The position numbers were made by a program, and so were the translations under genes. Positions 1-10,103 of a DNA stretch of 64,000 nucleotides are shown here, one piece after another. Positions within the stretch are counted from its first letter, which is position 1. Every line of letters begins with the position of its first letter. The notes under the pieces are model-generated. The model was given only the letters and a program-made list of their open reading frames with translations. It was not told where the DNA came from and made no database searches. Source of the stretch: Adiantum capillus-veneris (taxonomy: Eukaryota > Streptophyta > Polypodiopsida > Polypodiales > Pteridaceae); assembly GCA_014529385.2 (NCBI GenBank), contig CM043959.1, positions 53,993,253-54,057,252 on the forward strand, read 5' to 3'.

Positions 1-1531
1 GCCCTTTCCTCATCAAGTACATCATGTACATCTGCATCAGTAATAGGCTGATCTGTAACATTTTCAGAAACCCTCATAGGCTGTACATTTGCCTCATTGG
101 AACTTACATTCGTATTTTCACACTGAAAAGAGGCAACAAAGTGTCATAAATGTCCTCTGAGCTTACATTACTGTCTCTAGTACATGACAGCAAGGGCTGA
201 ATAGAATTTTCCACAAAACACTACATCCCTTGAAACCAGAATACATTTTATTTGCGGATGATACAACCTGTAACCTTTGCTTTCACACTATAACCAACAA
301 AAATACATTTGACAGCCTTATCATCCAATTTTCTGCGCTGTGTTTGTGGCACCAAAGCTTTGTGGCACCAAAGCATATGCCAAACAGCCAAAAACACGCA
401 TGTGCTCAATAGAAGGCTTTCTATCATGCCATGCTTCATATGGAGTAATAGACTGCAAAGCATTCGTAGGACACTTGTTTAGTACATAAGTGGCACACAT
501 GATGGCCTCAAGCCAAAAAAATGTGGCAAAGCTTGACTTTTGACCATACATCGTGCCATTTCCGTAAGTGACCTGATTTTCCTCTCAGCAACACCATTTT
601 GTTGAGGTGTATAAGGCATTGTACATTGGTATTTTATCCCACGACTAGCCAGAAATGCATTGAATTCATGAGACATATACTCCCCTCCTCGATCGGAACG
701 GAGGGTGCCCATAGTACATTTCGAGACATTTTCAACCATAGCTAGAAATTGTTTGAAGCACATAAAAACTTCGGACTTCGCTTTAAGCGGAAATACCCAT
801 GCATGCCTGGAGTAATCATCAATGAAAGTCATGAAGTAAAGGTAATTGCCCAAAGACGGAGTTTGCATGGGTCCACAAACATCATTATGCACAAGCTGCA
901 ACCTGCATGTGGCCTGAACTGAACCATCCTTTGGAAACTTAGAACGCTGCATCTTACCCAAAATACAGCCTTCACAAACATGTTTGACAGGTGCTTCAAT
1001 AGGCGGCAAAGAAGCAACCATATCATATTTCTGCAAACGCAGCAAACTGGCAAAATTCAGATGACGAAAACGTGCATGCAAAAGTTTTGCATCTGAAATA
1101 GCCCTTGAATCTGCAACAGCATTTGCAAAAAAAATTCCACACTTGTCATACACAGGGAGCTTATACAACCCACGGCACAAAAGGCCAGATGCAACAATTT
1201 CACCACCAAAATGGAGATCATGAACTGTACATTTTGTCATCCATAAACTTGACTACAAGTCCAAGTCTAGCAAGTGCGGATACAGATAAGAGATTCTTCT
1301 TGATCCAAGGTACATAAAGTGCATCAACAAGTGTGAAGGAACTGCCATTTGCAGCAGTAATAAGCACAATCTTTCCAACTGCCTGAACCAGATAAGAGGC
1401 ATTGCTGGCACAAGTGACTGAATTCCCATGAGGGACAGACTCGAGAGAGGTGACAATTCACGATGTGAGGTAATGTGCTTTGTAGCACCACTATCGAAAT
1501 ACCACACATGTGAATCTACAACAACTGACAA
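1..1531 (-). pseudogene. Copia A1 protease and integrase (broken pol)
   Basis: Starting near 1531 on the minus strand is a copia protease with the active-site run DSGATKHIT, so the catalytic Asp is present. Next comes the GAG-pre-integrase zinc region (HARFRHLN... CEGC), at about 1080-960. The integrase core keeps all three acidic residues: D in VHNDVCGPM, D in LRSDRGGEY and E in NGVAERK. A frameshift near 535-550, in an A-rich run after the residues LPHFF, moves the frame. A 16-bp tandem duplication at 343-374 shifts it again. The end near base 1 corresponds to the integrase-RT linker. Copy A2 (33539-34735) keeps the frame across both sites, so these are private mutations of this copy. Confidence 0.9.
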
Positions 1532-2596
1532 GCATGCATCATGGACAGCAGGATTTTAAGTGCACTCTACGCTGAAAGCCAATTCTGCATCAACATCAGC
1601 AACACAGTCTCCTTTCACAGAAGACTCAACAATGGCTGCATTTGTAGTGGAACCAGCATTTGCAGACCGCCCTCTTTCTTCTTAGCCTCTTTGGCCTTCA
1701 AATTAGAACACGACTTGATCAAGTGATCATTAGCTTTACAATAATGGCAACGCATTTTCTTTTTGCCCTTATAACCAGAATTTCCAGACGAATTGTTGCC
1801 AGTAGAAGCATTAGGAACAGAATTTTTTCCACTCGCAACAAAACCATAAGAAGTGGCTGTATTGCTGTTACCACCCTTTCTCTGAGAAGCAATAAAAGCA
1901 TGTTCAACTGCACGCTGCCTAGTCGTGTTTTTTCTAGAAAGTGACTCTTGCAACAGCAATGTGCATAATGCATCAAACTTGACAACTTCAGGGATTTCCT
2001 TGGGTCATAAGTCTCCAAGTACTAGCAAAAGTCTGGTAAGAATCTGGTAAGGCATCAAGAACAGTCTGCGCAAGGGAACTGTCTGAAATGACTTCACCTG
2101 CAGAAATAAGTTGCTCATTGATATCCTTGACACTAGCAAGGAAAGTGTCCATATCATCTTCCTCATGCATAATCTTCGACTCCAGCTCTTTATGCAGCAA
2201 AGCAATTTTAGCCTCATTGCGACTTGCATAAAGACCAGCCAAAATATCCCAAGCCTGTTTTGCAGATTTTGCTGAACGGATGTGAGGGACAATGGTGCGC
2301 TTCACAGACAACGCAATCAATGCATGAGCCTGCGCATCCTTTACATCCCAACGAGCTTGTTCTGCCGTAGGCAAAACAACTCTAATAGCAGCAATCCTTG
2401 CAGCAAGTCCTGCAACATCCTCAACATCGCCTACATACTCAGAACCAAGACGTACATCAATGCCATGCACAATATTCTAGACGCCCTTTGACACAAGAAC
2501 GTGTTGCATCATATAAGCCCACATAGGGTAATTGTCCCCATCCAACCTGTCCTCAGCAACAAACATCTTGAAGACATCTGTGTTGTTGTCAGCCAT
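1532..2596 (-). pseudogene. Copia A1 gag (UBN2-type) with zinc knuckle
   Basis: The start is the ATG at 2596-2594, which encodes MADNNTDVFKMF and is shared with copy A2. The body matches the copia gag polypeptide (UBN2 family), with the conserved stretches QAWDILAGLYAS and TVLDALPDSYQTF. A CCHC zinc knuckle (CHYCKANDHLIKSC) lies near 1755-1710 and would bind genomic RNA. A stop near 2478 (V-stop-NIVHG) and frame changes near 1990 and 1620 break it. Gag would form the virus-like particle in the cytoplasm. No intact product is expected from this copy. Confidence 0.88.
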
Positions 2597-2944
2597 GGTA
2601 AATGCTGCACCTGATGTGAAAACTGCCCGAAAATAGGAGAAATGGAGCGGGAACAATACGTGCTATATAGCACAAACCGTAGAAGACTGTAAGGCACCTG
2701 TTATGCAGAAATTGGCACTGACAGAAACTCTGCACAAAATGACAAAATTGCCTGTGCAAACCTGCCTGTAGTGGAAACGGAGGCCGAAATGAGCCCGAAT
2801 CAAAAATCTGAGCAGACTAAACTCTACGAGCTTACCCAAAATATTTGTCGACCAGCGAAAGCTCGCCAAACCTCACTATAATCGAAGAAAGTGAGCAGGC
2901 GTGTGCTGGAGCAAGTGGCGACTAAGCCCAGGAGGACGTAACCT

Positions 2945-2957
2945 GCTCTGATACCAA
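2945..2957 (-). other. Primer-binding site, initiator tRNA-Met, copia A1
   Basis: On the minus strand this reads TTGGTATCAGAGC. That is complementary to the 3' end of plant initiator tRNA-Met, the usual plant copia primer. It sits directly after the LTR's CA end and so fixes the LTR boundary. Confidence 0.9.
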
Positions 2958-2958
2958 T

Positions 2959-3184
2959 TGTTGGAATTAGGGTTGCAAAGAAGCGCACACAGCCTGGAGA
3001 AGACGAAGGAAGCTCAAGGCACACAATAGAGAGTGTGTTACTTAGTGTGCAATGGAAAAATTGATAGCCCTAGAGTGATGGGCGTACATACAATGGTCGA
3101 GGGGAAAAACTCCTAAAGAGGGAAAAAATGCCCCGGCGGTCCTAGTGTGTTCACACACATCACTACCACGTGTATATGGTAACA
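2959..3184 (-). repeat. 5' LTR of copia A1 (226 bp)
   Basis: The repeat is bounded by TG...CA (plus strand starts tgttggaattaggg, ends tatatggtaaca). It aligns along its length with the two LTRs of copy A2 at 28566-28792 and 40857-41085. At about 226 bp it is a short LTR. Position next to the tRNA-Met site marks it as the 5' LTR of a minus-strand element. Confidence 0.92.
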
Positions 3185-3788
3185 GAAAGGTCATTTCAGA
3201 CACTTGTACAAGAGGCAGGATACTCTAAATCACAAATCTAGGATGCCAAGCATATGGATCCCCTATCAAGCCAGTCCAAGGAACTCTAATCAAAAGCCAC
3301 CTAACTAGGCTATGGCATGTAAAGGACAAAGTAGTAAAGTAACAAAGTGACAAGCCATACCATAAGCCAGGCAAGAAACCATACCTTTATGTGTGTTGGG
3401 GAGACTCATTACTGACACGATAATAGATGCACTGCATTCTACTAATGAGCACACATGTCACCGAGGTACACCAAGCATAGGCTCGAAGGATTGCAAGGTC
3501 TGTGCCAGTCGATCGAGCAAAGGGGACATGCTAGAGCAAGGGATGAGAAAGGCACCCCTCATTGAGTAAAAGGTAAAAATTCAAGGTCATCACCAACAAA
3601 ACAATATAACTATCAGCTCCATTATGCATACTATAAGCCAACTATAATAAACAGTTGAATTTTAGCAAGTTGAAGCAGCTACAAGTATAAGTCGAATGCC
3701 AAAATAGTGAGAGTTTCTATAAAGAAAACATGCAATGGCAACCAATAGATTGTAGCTGGATAAAGCAATCACAGACATGTAAAGTGAC

Positions 3789-3791
<3 letters not shown>

Positions 3792-3862
<71 letters not shown>
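3792..3862. repeat. Compound microsatellite (GT)n(GA)n
   Basis: About 45 bp of GT repeats pass directly into about 26 bp of GA repeats. Confidence 0.98.
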
Positions 3863-3866
<4 letters not shown>

Positions 3867-5242
3867 TCACAATTTACAAGCACAAGTCTAGAGTAAAAGC
3901 ACATGTTGAAAAATCAATGAGGATTTCACAATTTGAAAACACAAGAGTCCTTGCATGATGAACCCTAGAAACAAGGGATGCTGCCACCGGCTCATGCAAG
4001 TATGCATGAGCCAAGGAGTGCTCCGAGCAACTGACAGGGATCGGAGGTGTTCGTGTCTTCTTCGAAGGCGCCGAGCATGGCAAGCCACCTTGCTACATGC
4101 GTAGAGTACAGCTAGGGGCCCTTAGTGACACCCTTTTTTCCTTTGTAGGAATGAGAATTGTTGTTCAACAAACCTTGTCCTGCTTGGTGGTTTGGATGGT
4201 AATGGTGCGAGTGAGTGGATGCTCGGGTCCGTATGTGGATCATGGTGGACTGATGGTCATTCTCACAGTGGTCATTGAATCTATCCAATTGTGTTGCAAG
4301 CATCCATGGGCAAGGTGGGAGTTCCCCAAGGGTGGTGACTCCTCACAAGTCATTCCTTGTCTTTTTGAGAGTATGGTTTCCATATGTTACAAATCAATGT
4401 TGCAAGCCACGGTAGGACAAACAAACGAGTAGGCCAGTACCAACCATTCTAGCTCTCTCTTGTCATGGCAAGTATAGTTCCAACTTCCATGTGCCGTTGT
4501 AATGCTAAAAGGTGGATTGCAGGCTTTATCTTATGCACCGGGCATGTGCTCTCGCAACCCGTAGGACATGAAAAAAATTAGTACTGGCTTATTTTTGCCC
4601 CCATGAAAATTCTATGTATAATTACAACACCATGATGATATTACCCCTACACCAAGCAATTCAGGCCATATTTCATCTCCTCAAATTGCTACTCAATATA
4701 CTCATTTCTACCTCTAGTGGTACCCTTATCAATAATGCAAGCGCATATGCGTGCACACTTTTCTTTTTGTGACACGCGCGCACACACACAATTTGTACTA
4801 CTTTCTCCCTTATTCTCTAGGGCATGTTTAGCATGCCCAAAGTCGGCATGCATCTTCTCTGACGAGAACATCGTACGGACATATACATGGCCATGCATCA
4901 AATACCGGGTGAATATCATGATACATTACGATCCTCTTCATACAGTCTCCACTATTGAAAACCTTAAAATTCAGGCAAATAATTGTTAACTGAAAAACTG
5001 AAGGATTGTAGCATCAAAATAAGTGTGAAAAATTTCACTACATAGCCAAGATGCTATATATACCTTGCACAACCGGTTAACAATCGAGAAAAACCATCAA
5101 TGTACTAAATTAAAAGAAAACTTTAGAAACATATCCCCTGGCATGAAGTATGTCAAAAAGAGTAATTCAGAACAAAGATTCATAATAACCCCTTGGTTGA
5201 AGTATGTCAAAAAGACAAATTCAGAGAACAACGATTCGGTAA

Positions 5243-5261
5243 CCCCCCCCCCCCCCCCCCC
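5243..5261. repeat. C19 homopolymer
   Basis: Nineteen consecutive C on the plus strand. The exact length may be affected by sequencing error. Confidence 0.9.
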
Positions 5262-5588
5262 AGCGCAAAAAAAGAAGGAAAAAGCCTGGCCTTACACACT
5301 CAACATGGTGCATTATCATGTGGATTTCATGAAGGTCAATGTACAAGGGAAGAAAGCTACATCCTATTATCAGCTATCTGAACACAATCTCCATGCCACA
5401 TTTTCCCTCCAAGGCTGACCTTTTCATGAGCCCATAACTGCTGAGAAAGGCAGTTGATACCGTCAACTCCAGAATGCTGGGACTTCCAGGCACCGGCAAG
5501 ATATAATAGCTGACACTGAGCAAAACCCAAGTTTGCTAATGAAGCTAAACTGACGCATTCACCTTACCTTTCTGGAGCCCAAAGGCAC

Positions 5589-6848
5589 TCAATGATACTC
5601 TATAGCATGGCTCCGAGGCCCCAAAGACACGAGATCCCATAGGCGTGAAGCAATGTCACACAAAGTGGAAGGAAAAACCTGAGAAAAGACTCCCTTATCT
5701 CTAGCGTTCGCACCCACCACTACCCTAGGAGACAAACATCCTTCACTGTTGTCACACAACTGACCAAGTTCCTCAACGTCGTCTTTCGCGATGAATGTGC
5801 CTTCCACGTCGAGTGGCATAATTTGATTACTTCTGCGCTTTGCTGCACAATGCAGCCTTGAGATGCTCTTGCTCTGCAAAATGTCTCCCGGCATAGCTAG
5901 AGCAGGGCAGCTTCCAACTACCTCGTTTTCCATCACTGTGGACATCTTATCTTGCTCAAATCGGGCCACAGCATGTGTATCTCCACAAGAAGAAAATGCA
6001 TTTCTTGATGTCTTTCCCATCAATGCTACACCCCTTGCCAACATATCATTTGCATCTGAAGCTGTGTAAAATGGGTCCTTAGTTTTTGTAAGCATAGCAC
6101 CATCACCAAGGGAAAGATTGGCAATCTGAGCTTCATCCATACACTCATAACTCCTCAGAGCATCGTATGATGCATCCACAGATGTAGACACAGATAAGAA
6201 ATCCCCTTCTGGAGTAGCTGTGGTGCAATCATCCATTTCTGACTTACTCCGAGACGACAAAGAGTGTTTTGATGTGTCTTGTGTGCCTTGCAGCTTCCCG
6301 TATTTGCCCTTGCATTTCTTACCCTTGCCCAGAACATGCTTCTTCGCCTGCTTCTTCGTATTCTCCTTGCCCCTTTGAGGCTTGCGATCATCTTCCTCTT
6401 CTCCCATCTCTGCCATCTCAATAATTGTGCTCAGGAGGTCTCTATTAGAAGAAGCAGCCCACCTGCTCCAGAAGCTAGAATAGCAGGAAAAGCAGTCGCA
6501 ACTACAGCTGGTCTTGTGCGCTACCAGCGACGGCGGTTTCCCAGGCCGCGAGCGAGTTCTCTTCGAAGACAGAAACTGAAAGGAGTGGGAAGTAAAATTG
6601 AGTTCATGTTTGAGGCCTACCTTTGCAGAGGAGGAAGATTTCTGCTGCAGCTTCTGGGCCGGGAAGATGACTCCTGCGAGCATTTGCAGGTGAAGCCCGA
6701 AAGCCAGCATGTAGGTTAGGACTTCTCGATCATCGTCGGAAAGTGGAGAGAGAAGAGAGCGGGCACGCTTGGGAAGATGATGTTCGAGCAGCGAGAGCAG
6801 CTCTGCGGGAGCTTTGCCTTTGCTGGTGCGCGCGGAAGACAACCCCAT
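5589..6848 (-). CDS. Uncharacterised plant protein with CxCFxCYxSFWxRW motif
   Basis: A single uninterrupted frame of 419 aa opens at the ATG at 6848-6846, just downstream of a (GA)n leader. Residues about 20-55 hold a helical block (LLEHHLPKRARSLLSPL, then DDREVLTYML). About residues 112-135 hold the family signature CSCDCFSCYSSFWSRW followed by SSNRDLLSTIIE. From memory, this pair of blocks is shared by a small uncharacterised land-plant family, often intronless, with a motif like CxCFxCYTSYWxRWDxSPNRxLIHxII. The clustered Cys residues could bind metal, but this is not shown. A Lys-rich basic stretch (residues about 155-185, KKQAKKHVLGKGKKCKGK) could be a nuclear signal. The C-terminal half is Ser-rich and low in known domains. 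There is no signal peptide or membrane span. It is the only gene here free of stops and not part of a transposon. Function unknown. Confidence 0.8.
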   Translation of the reverse strand: MGLSSARTSKGKAPAELLSLLEHHLPKRARSLLSPLSDDDREVLTYMLAFGLHLQMLAGVIFPAQKLQQKSSSSAKVGLKHELNFTSHSFQFLSSKRTRSRPGKPPSLVAHKTSCSCDCFSCYSSFWSRWAASSNRDLLSTIIEMAEMGEEEDDRKPQRGKENTKKQAKKHVLGKGKKCKGKYGKLQGTQDTSKHSLSSRSKSEMDDCTTATPEGDFLSVSTSVDASYDALRSYECMDEAQIANLSLGDGAMLTKTKDPFYTASDANDMLARGVALMGKTSRNAFSSCGDTHAVARFEQDKMSTVMENEVVGSCPALAMPGDILQSKSISRLHCAAKRRSNQIMPLDVEGTFIAKDDVEELGQLCDNSEGCLSPRVVVGANARDKGVFSQVFPSTLCDIASRLWDLVSLGPRSHAIEYH

Positions 6849-6861
6849 TGCGGCGACAGAG

Positions 6862-6865
<4 letters not shown>

Positions 6866-6905
<40 letters not shown>
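6866..6905 (-). repeat. (GA)n tract in the probable 5' leader of the 419-aa gene
   Basis: The tract is GA on plus, so CT on the coding strand, and lies 18 bp upstream of the ATG at 6848. CT-rich leaders are common in plant genes and can act as core-promoter or GAGA-factor sites. A role here is inference. Confidence 0.75.
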
Positions 6906-6907
<2 letters not shown>

Positions 6908-7154
6908 AACGGACAGACAGGAAGGAGAACGAGGCCGCCATAGCCGACAGGAGGAGTGTAGGTTTGGAGGGAAACAAAGAGCGAAAGAGAAGCTTAGGGT
7001 GCACGTTCACATTTTTACAGACCCACAGCCAAAATTCCTGTATATCCTGTCGCCAAGACACATTTCCACACTTCTTTTTAAGTTCTTTATCTACTCAACA
7101 AGCTCACGCGACCTACCTCTTGCAGGTCTCGTTCGCTCTTACCAAGGGGTCATT

Positions 7155-7163
7155 CCTATATAG
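7155..7163 (-). promoter_or_regulatory. Candidate TATA element upstream of the 419-aa gene
   Basis: CTATATAG lies about 310 bp upstream of the ATG, with no better TATA nearer the (CT)n leader. It is palindromic and gives no strand. Weak; a TATA-less CT-initiator promoter is equally possible. Confidence 0.2.
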
Positions 7164-7301
7164 TTTGTGAAGCCCTGATCTGAGAATGTGTATACGTACT
7201 CACATCTCCGATGAATCTCGTTCGATTTTCACCAACAAGACAATATTATATAGTTTCTCAAGTTCAAACATATGAGTATGTGTGTACGTACCTACGTGTA
7301 A

Positions 7302-7302
<1 letters not shown>

Positions 7303-7342
<40 letters not shown>
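7303..7342. repeat. (GT)n microsatellite
   Basis: About 20 uninterrupted GT units. Confidence 0.97.
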
Positions 7343-7343
<1 letters not shown>

Positions 7344-7418
7344 CTATCTTTATATATCTCCCCATGACAGACATCACATTCTCTCTTTTTCTCCCTTGTT
7401 GGCATTCCTCACCACACC

Positions 7419-7420
<2 letters not shown>

Positions 7421-7465
<45 letters not shown>

Positions 7466-7494
7466 CAAAAAGAGAGAGAGAGAGAGAGAGAGAG
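7421..7494. repeat. (CT)n-loop-(AG)n inverted microsatellite pair
   Basis: About 21 CT units are followed by a short spacer (ccacaaaa) and about 12 AG units. The two arms are perfect complements, so the block can fold into a long hairpin or cruciform. Confidence 0.95.
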
Positions 7495-7677
7495 ACTGAC
7501 TATAGAAGACCAAAGTAATGAAAGCTCTTTGCTATTGTTTAGAGCGGTGGTGTGTATGAGGGAGAGTTACATGTACATGGTAAATCAAGAGTATACTTTG
7601 GTTCACTTGCTAAAAAATAGAACTCAATGAAATCAAACTCTACAACATCTTGCACTATAACATCATCATCTACGCAA

Positions 7678-7843
7678 TTGAACCATACTCAATAGTTTTT
7701 CCTCAAACCATAATCCAAATCAAGCAAGGAATAATTGAACCATAATTAATAGTTTTTCATCACCAGAATCAAAATCAAGCAAGGAGTAATTGAACCATAA
7801 TTAATAGTTCTTCCTCAAACCATAATTAAAATCAAGCAAGGAG
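7678..7843. repeat. Minisatellite, about 56-bp unit, three copies
   Basis: Units start at 7678, 7735 and 7790, each opening ttgaaccata and ending near aatcaagcaaggag. The spacing is 57 then 55 bp. Divergence between units is modest. No coding sense. Confidence 0.9.
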
Positions 7844-8090
7844 TTTGTCTGTAGAGAGAGAGAGGGATAGAGGAGTACATTCTCAGATGACTGTCAAGCT
7901 ACATAAATTTCAACACTCAATGTATGCCAAGCTACATAAATGACCATCACCATCAATAAAATAAGGTCCTGGAAGCATCACTTGGTGTCCGCACTATCCA
8001 CAATACAATGCGGTGCACACTTTGTCCAAGGCGTCGAGGAGGGCGACCCAACACATACATCTCTATTCTCTAGTCAGGATAAATGTCATC
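7844..8090. other. Spacer before the chromovirus; nothing recognised
   Basis: Short AG run and AT-rich DNA. The last five bases before the LTR (8091-8095, atatg) are the target-site duplication. Confidence 0.6.
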
Positions 8091-8467
8091 ATATGTGTCA
8101 TAAAACTAATATCTAATACTCCCAAATTATTTTCTCATGTTAAACTGATCATTTAATATGGGGAAATACCAGGGGAGTAAAAGCTAGAATATTGGTAAGG
8201 CCACCAGACCGGTCTCTGTCAGGGATCCCAAGGAGGGAAAATAGGGATCCAAAGGGGGACAGTTCGCAAAAAAGCAATGTGCTTCAATGGGGCTTAAAAG
8301 AGCTGGTTCAACCCCATTAAGACTTTCATAGGCTAAAGTTCCTCTTTTTAATTGTATTGTCCAAAGGCCAAAGTAGGGGAAATATTGGATGGTCATGGGA
8401 AGACTAAAAAGTCTTCCCACATCCCGAGGAAGGAGGGGGCGAGCCCTTTTAGTAGGGGATGAGAGAG

Positions 8468-8469
<2 letters not shown>

Positions 8470-8503
<34 letters not shown>
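8470..8503. repeat. (CA)n tract inside the 5' LTR
   Basis: The matching site in reverse LTR copies holds (GT)n at 22600-22639 and 23974-24015, so the repeat travels with the LTR. Confidence 0.95.
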
Positions 8504-8505
<2 letters not shown>

Positions 8506-8977
8506 CAAAGCTCCCCCTTTACACAAAGGGAATACTGGACACATGTCAGGCTCCTAGCCCGGTTGCTCCCAATCTCCCCTCAAATCCTATTGGATGGCCA
8601 TAAAGGTGGACCAAATGAGAATTAGGCTACATTGCATTTAGTCTAATCAGTTTAAAAATGCTTGATAAAAGAACCAATAGAAATTAAGCTCCCTAGAGGA
8701 CTATTGGAGTGTCTACCAAGGGGTCCAATGAGCATCCAGCAGCCCCATGGCTTACCTGATTCCTATTGGCCAAAAGAAAAAAAGGTCCAATGTTTTATTA
8801 CCTAAAGCTCTCACAAAAGGGGAAAGGGGGACATATGTCACAAGGCTATCAAATATGCTTCTAATTTGTGATTGGCTAAGCTGTGCAGGAGCCAATGAGA
8901 GGCCAACATGAGCAGAAAGCAAGAGGGATCGACCAAGAGAGAGAAAGCTTGGTATTTTTAGTCTTACACATTTTGCT

Positions 8978-8982
8978 ACACA

Positions 8983-9032
<50 letters not shown>
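8978..9032. repeat. (CA)n tract, second, inside the 5' LTR
   Basis: Counterpart in the outer 3' LTR is (GT)n at 23456-23484, about half as long. Confidence 0.95.
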
Positions 9033-9033
<1 letters not shown>

Positions 9034-9691
9034 GTTATGTATTGAGCAAGAACTCCATCTCCTTCTCCAAGCATTGAGAAGTAGAGGCCTACACCAACAA
9101 CTCTTGGCTATGGAATGCAAATCCAACCAAGAGCCAAGCTTCAATGGCATGCTCATGTCCTCTACCATGCTAATTACTAAGCTAAGCTATGCTGTTAGAG
9201 TGATTATGTGAGGACATTACTTCTTTCTTGTAAGTTACATCTTCTTCCTCTCAATCTATCCTCATTCCCTGCTAGCTCTCACCATTTTTGAGTGTGTGTG
9301 AGGTCTTAGGACTGAGACTAGGACATTAGGTGTGTTTTTCAAGCATAATTTGGTGCATGAAGCTTCCATCTTCATTGCACCAACAAGTTTTGTCAAGGAA
9401 CACAAAAATTGTAATGTACAAAAGTCTCCTTTGATGGGAGAAGCTATAATACAAAGCCTTTATGGAGGGGGGAACCGGCTCCATGTAAATCCGGTCTCAA
9501 CTGTTGTCAATTGTTCTATTTCTCTCTCTTTTCAATTATTGTCAATGCCAAATTAGCTAGGTGTAAATTGCTATGTTTCTTTCTCAAATTAAGTACTCTC
9601 TCTATGCTCATTAGGAACTTATTCTTAATGAAAAGCTCACTATGTTATCAATTTCTGCTACGCACAAGTTATTAGTGCATTAAATGTTACA

Positions 9692-9704
9692 TTGGTATCA
9701 GAGC
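9692..9704 (+). other. Primer-binding site, initiator tRNA-Met, chromovirus
   Basis: TTGGTATCAGAGC follows the LTR end directly and would anneal the tRNA-Met 3' end to prime minus-strand DNA. Confidence 0.92.
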
Positions 9705-10103
9705 TATTGGTTTCTATTTTCTTTCTCAAGAAGAGAGGTCCTCAAGCTTGCTACAAATGGTTGGTGTTATTAATTGCAAAAGAGTAAGTAGAATAGGCAT
9801 TTTTCATCCTTGAAGCAAGCTTGCTTTATGCAGTTAACAGGGATACCGTCCAGAGCTATGGTCTTAATAATGGAGTCCTACGGGGCTTGCTTATGGCTTA
9901 ACCATTATTGAGCTATCAGAAGCTTGACAAGAATCGGTGATGTCTTGGCTCTATTGAACCCTCTTTTCTATTCCTTGCAATGAATAATATCCAAGCCATG
10001 GGTATAGAAGTTTGAGTCCTTATCTTTGAAGGTAAAGACGAGTAGCAACTAGGGCTTGCAGTGCGAAAGTACAAGTAAAAATTTACACCTAAAATTTTCT
10101 AGT

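Larger units (their letters stand above)
1..3184 (-). mobile_element. Ty1/copia retrotransposon A, copy 1 (5' half only)
   Basis: Read on the minus strand, the order is LTR (3184-2959), primer-binding site, gag, protease, then integrase running off the window start. This gag-PR-IN order is diagnostic of Ty1/copia. A second, complete copy of the same family lies at 28566-41085 and gives the missing half for comparison. The copy is dead: gag and pol carry stops and frameshifts. One frameshift is a 16-bp tandem duplication at 343-374. The 3' LTR and left target duplication lie outside the window. Confidence 0.93.
3185..5588. other. No gene recognised; unique or degenerate DNA
   Basis: The stretch holds a (GT)n(GA)n tract and a C19 run. 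Open frames at 4097-4432 (plus) and 5065-5418 (plus) show no domain. The second runs through the C-run, which gives poly-proline. I see no supportable gene. Confidence 0.6.
8096..9691 (+). repeat. Chromovirus 5' LTR (1596 bp)
   Basis: TG at 8096 (tgtcataaaac) and CA at 9690-9691, right before the primer site. Two other copies occur: a complete reverse solo LTR (21406-23017) and the split 3' LTR (21179-21405, 23018-24244 and 24950-25078). It carries two (CA)n tracts, at 8470-8503 and 8978-9032, at positions where related copies also carry GT/CA repeats. Confidence 0.93.

Noticed and set aside
2945-2957. gctctgataccaa and its copies as possible tRNA gene remnants
   Set aside because: Only the 3'-end complement of tRNA-Met is present, always next to an LTR, with no cloverleaf. 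They are primer sites.
4097-4432. 111-codon plus-strand frame
   Set aside because: No domain, no leader or neighbour support. Composition is compatible with chance.
6279-6719. Plus-strand frame of 146 codons inside the 419-aa gene
   Set aside because: It is antisense to the supported minus-strand gene and has no motif.
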